A DNA stretch of 29,001 nt, taken from VRUE01 sp036403515. Its GTDB lineage: Bacteria > Actinomycetota > Thermoleophilia > Solirubrobacterales > 70-9. Shown here piece after piece: positions 24,530-29,001 of this stretch. Within the stretch, counting starts at the first letter, position 1. Every line of letters begins with the position of its first letter. The stretch lies in NCBI GenBank assembly GCA_036403515.1, contig DASWQV010000103.1, positions 1-29,001 on the forward strand. The letters are read 5' to 3'. The position numbers and the translations under genes were made by a program. The notes beneath the pieces were generated by a model, which saw only the letters and a list, made by a program, of their open reading frames with translations, was not told the origin of the DNA and searched no databases.

Positions 24530-25294
24530 CTAACCGGGGCGGCGCCAGCGGCAGAGCCAGTAGTCCTGCTGAAGTCGCCGGCCGCCCTCTCCGTCAAGGA
24601 CGCGAAAGCTCTGGGCGCCGGCCGGCTGCTCGTCGACGAGCCGCGCTACCAAGCCGGCGGCGGCGCGCCCGCCCGAACCTCGCGCGAGCCACTCGTCGAA
24701 GTCGATGTCGACCCGCGCCGACTCCTCATGCTCGACGACGAGGCCCGCGGCCGCGCCCATCCTCCTCAGCCGCTCCGGCGTCTGGCAAGCCCAGTGGGAC
24801 GGATCGCGCAGGCGCTCGATCTCCTCGCGCCAGGCGGCCGCTTCGCCGTCCTCATCGGCGGCGATGTCGCTGACCACGATCCGGCCTCCCGGCCGGACCA
24901 CGCGCGCCATCTCCGCCACGACCCTTCCCGGCGCAGGGATGTGGTGCAGGCTGAGACGGGTGATCGCTCCGTCGAACGACGCGTCGGCAAAGTCGAGCGC
25001 GGTGGCGTCGCCGACGGCAAAGCTGACGTTGCCGATCCCCTCCTCGCGCGCGCGCCGCCCGGCCTCCTCGACCATCGCCGGGGTCAGGTCGACGGCGACC
25101 ACCGAGCCCACCCGGGCCGCCATCGCCCGCGAGATCACCCCCGGCCCGCAGGCAACGTCGATCCAGCGGGACCGCCGGTCCTCCGGCGCCAGCTCGATCA
25201 GCGCGCCCAAAGTCTGCGCCGACGTCATCGCGGCCGAGCTCCCGAACGACCTCGACTGGCGAGTGAACTCCTCGCGGACCGAGTCCTCGTACAT
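24530..25294 (-). CDS. Class I SAM-dependent methyltransferase
   Basis: A 254-aa protein with the Rossmann-fold methyltransferase motifs: motif I WIDVACGPGVISRAM, motif II acid in VVAVDLTPAMVEEA, motif III NVSFAVGDATALDFADASFD, and post-motif LSLHHIPAPGRVVAEMARVV then RPGGRIVVSDI. This is the UbiE/YcgJ-like branch; the substrate is unknown. It starts at ATG 25294, 13 bp after the LOG-like gene, so it is the last gene of the operon. All SAM-binding motifs look intact. Confidence 0.9.
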   Translation of the reverse strand: MYEDSVREEFTRQSRSFGSSAAMTSAQTLGALIELAPEDRRSRWIDVACGPGVISRAMAARVGSVVAVDLTPAMVEEAGRRAREEGIGNVSFAVGDATALDFADASFDGAITRLSLHHIPAPGRVVAEMARVVRPGGRIVVSDIAADEDGEAAAWREEIERLRDPSHWACQTPERLRRMGAAAGLVVEHEESARVDIDFDEWLARGSGGRAAAGLVARLVDEQPAGAQSFRVLDGEGGRRLQQDYWLCRWRRPG

Positions 25295-25307
25295 CGCGGC
25301 AGCCTAC

Positions 25308-25862
25308 CTAGAGCGATTCGAGCGCGAGGGCAACCGCCTCGCGGGCCGACTCGGCCGTCACGACGCCGGGGGCTCCCTCCATCTTCTCGCGCCCGTTTAG
25401 CTGCCAGCTGCGCAGGGCGATCACGGTGCGCCCGATCGTCCGCGCGAAGCCGATCTCAGAGAGCGTGCCCCACTCGCCGCCGATCGCGATCACGGCCTCG
25501 CCCGAGGCAACCACCGCCAGGTTGCGAGCGTGACCGATGCCCGTCGCGACGACATGGGTGCAGAACTCGTTCGCTTCGCCAACCTCATGGCCAGGAACGA
25601 TGCCGATCGCCTCGCCGCCCGCCTGACTCGCGCCACGGCAGGCCGCCGCCATCGTCCCACCCATCCCGCCGCAGACCACCGTCACGCCTGCCTCGGCCAG
25701 CAACCTCCCGACTTCCTCGCCCAAAACCGCCGCCTCGGACCCCAGCTCAGCACCAGAAGGACCAATGACGGCCACCTGACGCGTGCGCTCGGAACGAAGG
25801 GAGTGGGCCTCACCGGAACCTCCCTGCTGTTCGTGACGGTGAGGCCCACTCCCTTCGTTCAT
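25308..25862 (-). CDS. TIGR00725 / LOG-like Rossmann-fold protein
   Basis: A nucleotide-binding protein with the order VAVIGPSGAELGSEA, VVCGGMGGTMAAACRGASQA, and AIGGEWGTLSEIGFA; the last resembles the PGGxGTxxE loop of lysine-decarboxylase-like (LOG) proteins. LOG enzymes release cytokinin-type bases from nucleotides; TIGR00725 members have no established role, so I assign none. Start: ATG 25862 overlaps the helicase stop (ATGA), which supports coupling, but its first 29 residues (from the hairpin DNA) are unlike the fold. A GTG at 25775 would give a 155-aa protein that begins directly at the first strand. Confidence 0.75.
   Translation of the reverse strand: MNEGSGPHRHEQQGGSGEAHSLRSERTRQVAVIGPSGAELGSEAAVLGEEVGRLLAEAGVTVVCGGMGGTMAAACRGASQAGGEAIGIVPGHEVGEANEFCTHVVATGIGHARNLAVVASGEAVIAIGGEWGTLSEIGFARTIGRTVIALRSWQLNGREKMEGAPGVVTAESAREAVALALESL
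25793..25859. terminator. Perfect 23-bp inverted repeat at the helicase gene end
   Basis: Arms 25793-25815 and 25837-25859 are exact complements (AACGAAGGGAGTGGGCCTCA plus 3 more) around a 21-base loop. The right arm touches the helicase stop codon, so on the minus strand the transcript would fold right after the helicase. A strong terminator or mRNA-processing hairpin is likely; there is no T-run. Confidence 0.6.
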
Positions 25863-28132
25863 TGCCCACCCTTCATCTGCCGCATCAGCTCCAAGGCGCC
25901 CTGCTTGTGCAGCGGTTCATTGAGGTTGCCGCACTTGGGGCTCTGCACGCAGGAGGGGCAACCGGACTCGCAGGGGCACTCGGAGATCAGCCGCTCGGCG
26001 TCGCCGAGCAGGCGCTCGAACTGCTCGTAGCCGCGCAGTGTGATGCCGACCCCGCCGGGATGGCCGTCGTAGATGAAGATCGTCGAGCGGCCGGTCTGGA
26101 AGTGGACGTTGGTCGAGAGGCCGCCGATGTCCCAGCGGTCGCACATCGCGATCAGCGGCAGGACCGCGATCTGGCCGTGCTCGGTCGCGTGCAGGGAGCC
26201 GAGCAGGACGTCGGGCGGCAGCGCCCCGGCGAGCCGATCGGGCAGCACGTACCAGAGCGCCTGGGTGACGAAGTGCTGCTCGGGCAGCTCGAGGGCGACG
26301 ATGTCGAACGGCTCCTGGTCGGCGATCGAGACCCGCTGGTAGGCGATCACCCGCTCGGTCACGGAGACCTCGCCGAAGTGCAGCTCGACCCCGGAGGTGG
26401 TGCGCTGCTCGCGGATCCGCTCGATGTAGATCTCGGTCTCCTTCTTCGGCCGCGTGTACCAGTCGCCGTCGAAGGCCGAGACGACCGCCCGCCGCCCGGC
26501 GACGTCGAGCTGCTCGACCTCGTAGGAGCGGCCGAGGTGGAGGTAGATCGCGCCGGGGTGGATCGTCGTGAAGGCCCGCTCGGACTCGACCAGGCCGAGC
26601 ATCTCGCCCGAGTCGCGCTCGATCACGGCGATCGAGTCGGTCGAGGCCGAGCGCAGCGGGATCTTCGCGGCGACGAACTCGGCGCGGCGCGGCATCATCC
26701 GCCCCCCCGCCCGGCGCAGCTCCCCCGCCGCGGCCAGCCGCTCGGAGCGCTCACGCCAGCCCTCGCCGAAGAACTCCTCGTCCCCGTCGCCCAGGGGCAG
26801 CTCGTAGGCCGCCGCGATCAAGTGCCGCGAGGCGATCTGCTCGTTTTCGTGGTCGAGGATCGCCGCCTCGACCGGCCGACCGATGAACTCGTCTGGGTGG
26901 CGGCAGAAGAACTGGTCGAGCGCATCCTGGCCGGCGACGTAGACCGCGAGGCCGCGCCGGCGGCGGCCCGCCCGTCCCCACATCTGGCGCAGGCTGGCGA
27001 CGGTCCCCGGGAAGGTGACGCAGATCGCCGCGTCGAGCTCGCCGATGTCGATGCCAAGCTCCAGCGCATCGGTGGCGACGACCGCGAGCAGCTCGCCGGC
27101 CGAGAGCCGCGCCTCGATCTCGCGCCGCTGCTGGGAGGTGTAGCCGCCGCGGTAGGGCGCGATCCGCGCCGCCAGCTCGGGCTTGCCGCGCGCCTCGAGC
27201 GACTCGCGGGCGAAGCGCTGGATCAGCTCGATTCCCCGCCGGCTCTTGAGGAAGCAGATCGTCCGCACGCCGTGGCTGACCAGCTCGGCGAGCAGGTCCG
27301 CCGCCTCGCCCAGCGCCGAGCGCCGCGTCCCGGTCGCCTTGTCGATCAGCGGCGGGTTCCACATCGCGATCTCGCGTCCGGCCCCCGGCGCGCCGTCGTC
27401 GTCGATCAGCTCGAAGGGCGTGCCGACCAGCTCCTCGGCGAGGCCGACCGGGTTGGCGATCGTCGCCGAGGCGAGCAGGAAGCGCGGCTCGGCCCCGTAG
27501 GCCCGCGCCACCCGGCGCAGCCGCCGCAGCACGTTGGCGACGTGGGAGCCGAAGACGCCGCGGTAGGTGTGGGCCTCGTCGACCACGACCCAGCCGAGGT
27601 TGGCGATGAAGTCTCCCCAGCTCTTGTGGTTGGGCAGGATGCCGACATGCAGCATGTCCGGGTTGGTGAGGACGAGGTTGCTGCGGCGGCGGATCGCCGG
27701 CCGCTCTTCGCGCGGCGTGTCGCCGTCGTAGATCGCCTCGCGCAGGCCCGGCGGGCGCAGCGCGCCGAGCTTGCGCGCCTGATCCTGGGCCAGCGCCTTG
27801 GTCGGGTAGAGGTAGAGGGCGCGGCGCTTGGAGTCGCGGGCGATGCCGTCGAGCACCGGCAGGTTGAAGGCGAGGCTCTTGCCAGAGGCGGTGCCGCTGG
27901 TGATCACCAGGTCCGACGAGGCGGACGCCTCCAGCGCCTGGCGCTGGTGCGAGTAGAGCCGCTCCACCCCGGCCCGCTTCAGCGCCTCGACGAAAACCGG
28001 ATCGAGCGAGCGTGGCAATGCCACCGTCCGCGCCCTGCGCTCCTCCTCGCTCGACTCGGCGACGATGCGACCATCGCGGCGGGCGGGATCGATCGCCACC
28101 GACCAGGGCGCCTCCAGAAGGCTCTTCGTCAT
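25859..28132 (-). CDS. MrfA/YprA-type DEAD-box helicase with C-terminal zinc-cysteine cluster
   Basis: A 757-aa DNA repair-type helicase from ATG 28132, whose ATGA overlaps the stop of the folP-like gene (a longer frame to 28276 lies inside that gene and is rejected). Motifs: Walker A VITSGTASGKSLAFNLP, Ia YLYPTKALAQDQ, II VVVDEAHTYRGVFGSH, III LLASATIANP, IV ICFLKSRRGIELI, V VVATDALELGIDIGELDAAI, VI RQMWGRAGRRRRG. The C-terminal MrfA (DUF1998-like) region carries four cysteines (CPCESGCPSCVQSPKCGN) for a zinc site. MrfA-family enzymes unwind 3'-5' and act in mitomycin crosslink repair. The gene looks intact. Confidence 0.93.
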   Translation of the reverse strand: MTKSLLEAPWSVAIDPARRDGRIVAESSEEERRARTVALPRSLDPVFVEALKRAGVERLYSHQRQALEASASSDLVITSGTASGKSLAFNLPVLDGIARDSKRRALYLYPTKALAQDQARKLGALRPPGLREAIYDGDTPREERPAIRRRSNLVLTNPDMLHVGILPNHKSWGDFIANLGWVVVDEAHTYRGVFGSHVANVLRRLRRVARAYGAEPRFLLASATIANPVGLAEELVGTPFELIDDDGAPGAGREIAMWNPPLIDKATGTRRSALGEAADLLAELVSHGVRTICFLKSRRGIELIQRFARESLEARGKPELAARIAPYRGGYTSQQRREIEARLSAGELLAVVATDALELGIDIGELDAAICVTFPGTVASLRQMWGRAGRRRRGLAVYVAGQDALDQFFCRHPDEFIGRPVEAAILDHENEQIASRHLIAAAYELPLGDGDEEFFGEGWRERSERLAAAGELRRAGGRMMPRRAEFVAAKIPLRSASTDSIAVIERDSGEMLGLVESERAFTTIHPGAIYLHLGRSYEVEQLDVAGRRAVVSAFDGDWYTRPKKETEIYIERIREQRTTSGVELHFGEVSVTERVIAYQRVSIADQEPFDIVALELPEQHFVTQALWYVLPDRLAGALPPDVLLGSLHATEHGQIAVLPLIAMCDRWDIGGLSTNVHFQTGRSTIFIYDGHPGGVGITLRGYEQFERLLGDAERLISECPCESGCPSCVQSPKCGNLNEPLHKQGALELMRQMKGGQ

Positions 28133-28959
28133 CTGGCGACCCGCCCGGCGACCCTCATCGCTTGCAATGAGCTGCGGTCGTGGATGCGGAGAACGTCGGC
28201 GCCGCCGCGGACCGCCAAGGCGACCGCGGCAACCGTTCCCCACTCGCGCTCGCCCGGCGGCAGTCGCTTCTCCCAAGATCCCGCCAGCACGGCGCCGATG
28301 AAGTCCTTGCGCGAGAGCGAGAGGTAGAGCGGCAGGCCGAGAGCGCGCAGCTCAGGCAGCCGGCGCAGGATCTCCAGATCCTGCTCGGTGCTGAGGTCGA
28401 AGTCGAGTCCTGGGTCGATCGCGATCTGCTCCTCAGCCACCCCAAGTCTTTGAGCGGCCTCGATTCTCCCCCCGAACCAAGACTTCAGGTGCTCGACCAC
28501 GTCGCCGTAGTCCCCCGGCGCCCGATCGACCCGAGGCGGGCCCTCTATGTGCATCAGCACGTACCCACAGCCGGACTCAGCGACCAGCTCGAACATCTCC
28601 TCCGACCCCCCGGAGATGTCGTTGACAGCGACCGCCCCAGCCTCCAGCGCCCCCCGTGCAACCTCGACCGAAAAGGTGTCAGCCGAAATCGGCACCCCCG
28701 TCCCAACCAATCCTTCGATCGCAGGAATCAGAGCCGCGGTCTCGGTCTCAGAATCGACAGGCGGCCCACTCTTAGCCGCCACAGCTCCCACGTCGAGCAT
28801 GTCGAACCCCTCATCAACCAACCTCTTCCCATCCTCAACAGCGCCCTCAGGAGAACCACTACGAGCCCCCTCAAACATCGAGTCGGTGGTCACGTTGACA
28901 ATCCCAGCCGCCAAAGGCTGGCCAAGCTCCAACACCCGGTCGGACAGTCGCCACCTCAT
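28129..28959 (-). CDS. Divergent dihydropteroate synthase-family protein
   Basis: A 276-aa TIM-barrel protein from ATG 28959, preceded by GAGGAG (good ribosome site). DHPS condenses p-aminobenzoate with dihydropterin pyrophosphate in folate synthesis. Most pterin-site residues are in place: N22 (GIVNVTTDS), D94 (SADTFSVEVA), N113 (AVNDISGG), D182 (IDPGLDF), K218 (LSRKDFIG), and R258/H260 (LRIHD). But the second loop, normally GGESTRPG, reads GAVAAKSGPPVDSE, and the segment after DPG reads LDFDLSTEQD rather than GFGKT. The protein may be an unusual DHPS or a relative with another substrate. It ends with ATGA overlapping the helicase start. Confidence 0.8.
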   Translation of the reverse strand: MRWRLSDRVLELGQPLAAGIVNVTTDSMFEGARSGSPEGAVEDGKRLVDEGFDMLDVGAVAAKSGPPVDSETETAALIPAIEGLVGTGVPISADTFSVEVARGALEAGAVAVNDISGGSEEMFELVAESGCGYVLMHIEGPPRVDRAPGDYGDVVEHLKSWFGGRIEAAQRLGVAEEQIAIDPGLDFDLSTEQDLEILRRLPELRALGLPLYLSLSRKDFIGAVLAGSWEKRLPPGEREWGTVAAVALAVRGGADVLRIHDRSSLQAMRVAGRVAR

Positions 28960-29001
28960 GCGGCTCCTCGCGCGGGTGGCGCGGGGGAGGGGGGTCGAGG
29001 A
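28956..29001 (-). CDS. C-terminal end of an upstream gene, cut by the right edge
   Basis: The minus strand has an open frame ending in TGA at 28956-28958, four bases overlapping the ATG of the folP-like gene. The visible residues are PRPPSPAPPARGAA, a proline/alanine tail. In actinobacteria folP often follows ftsH or folE, so either could be its owner, but 14 residues cannot decide. Confidence 0.35.
   Translation of the reverse strand, partial: PRPPSPAPPARGAA

Noticed and set aside
25862..28327. An 821-codon open frame on the plus strand opposite the helicase
   Set aside because: Its sequence is a repetitive, Arg/Gly/Asp-rich mirror of the helicase codons and has no family signal; the minus strand has all helicase motifs.
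1..29001. CRISPR array, integrase or transposase genes
   Set aside because: No regular short spaced repeats and no recombinase signature (tyrosine R..H.R..Y, serine or DDE) were seen on either strand.

Overview
The window is high-GC bacterial DNA with strong GC-skewed third codon positions. It contains Mycobacterium-like VapBC45, Rhs and secreted-protein families of a kind I associate with soil actinobacteria of the Thermoleophilia/Solirubrobacterales type. That placement is an inference from gene flavour; no rRNA or marker gene settles it.

Layout. (1) 1-2158, minus strand: chromosomal signalling genes, namely a methyl-accepting chemotaxis protein (cut by the left edge) and a receiver-GGDEF diguanylate cyclase. 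(2) About 2.3-9.2 kb: an accessory, decaying stretch with a secreted orphan protein, a VapB45/VapC45 toxin-antitoxin pair, a frameshifted fragment of an exonuclease-BRCT gene, and an Upf1-like SF1 helicase split by one frameshift. (3) About 9.2-14.4 kb: between a degenerate tRNA-Phe 3' fragment (9218-9261) and a perfect 43-bp tRNA-Phe 3' fragment (14426-14468). It holds a second copy of the secreted-protein family, an orphan Rhs C-terminal module, a tightly coupled pair of small genes, a broken TA remnant and an RHH/VapC pair. (4) 14426-23279: bounded by the 43-bp fragment and the intact tRNA-Phe gene (23238-23310), so it looks like a genomic island in tRNA-Phe. It holds a PIN/excisionase-HTH TA pair, a frameshifted homing-endonuclease-repeat remnant, a large helical-repeat-CHAT protease gene with a membrane-anchored partner, and a converging four-gene cluster (AbiJ-like HEPN candidate, DUF4209-like protein with RNxxxHG, two small winged-helix-like proteins). 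No integrase is visible. (5) 23.4-29.0 kb: chromosomal backbone again, with a GH15-like glucoamylase-fold protein on plus facing a minus-strand operon: (end of an unidentified gene) - divergent dihydropteroate synthase - MrfA/YprA-type helicase - TIGR00725/LOG-like protein - SAM methyltransferase. Three of its junctions overlap by ATGA.

How the parts fit. The tRNA-Phe site appears to have captured at least two tandem segments, now recognisable by tRNA 3' fragments. The cargo is dominated by toxin-antitoxin and candidate anti-phage genes, with many broken genes around them. The most interesting candidate systems are the helical-repeat-CHAT protease plus membrane partner (16029-19432) and the adjacent converging HEPN-like operon (19429-22629). 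Both assignments rest on motifs read by eye.
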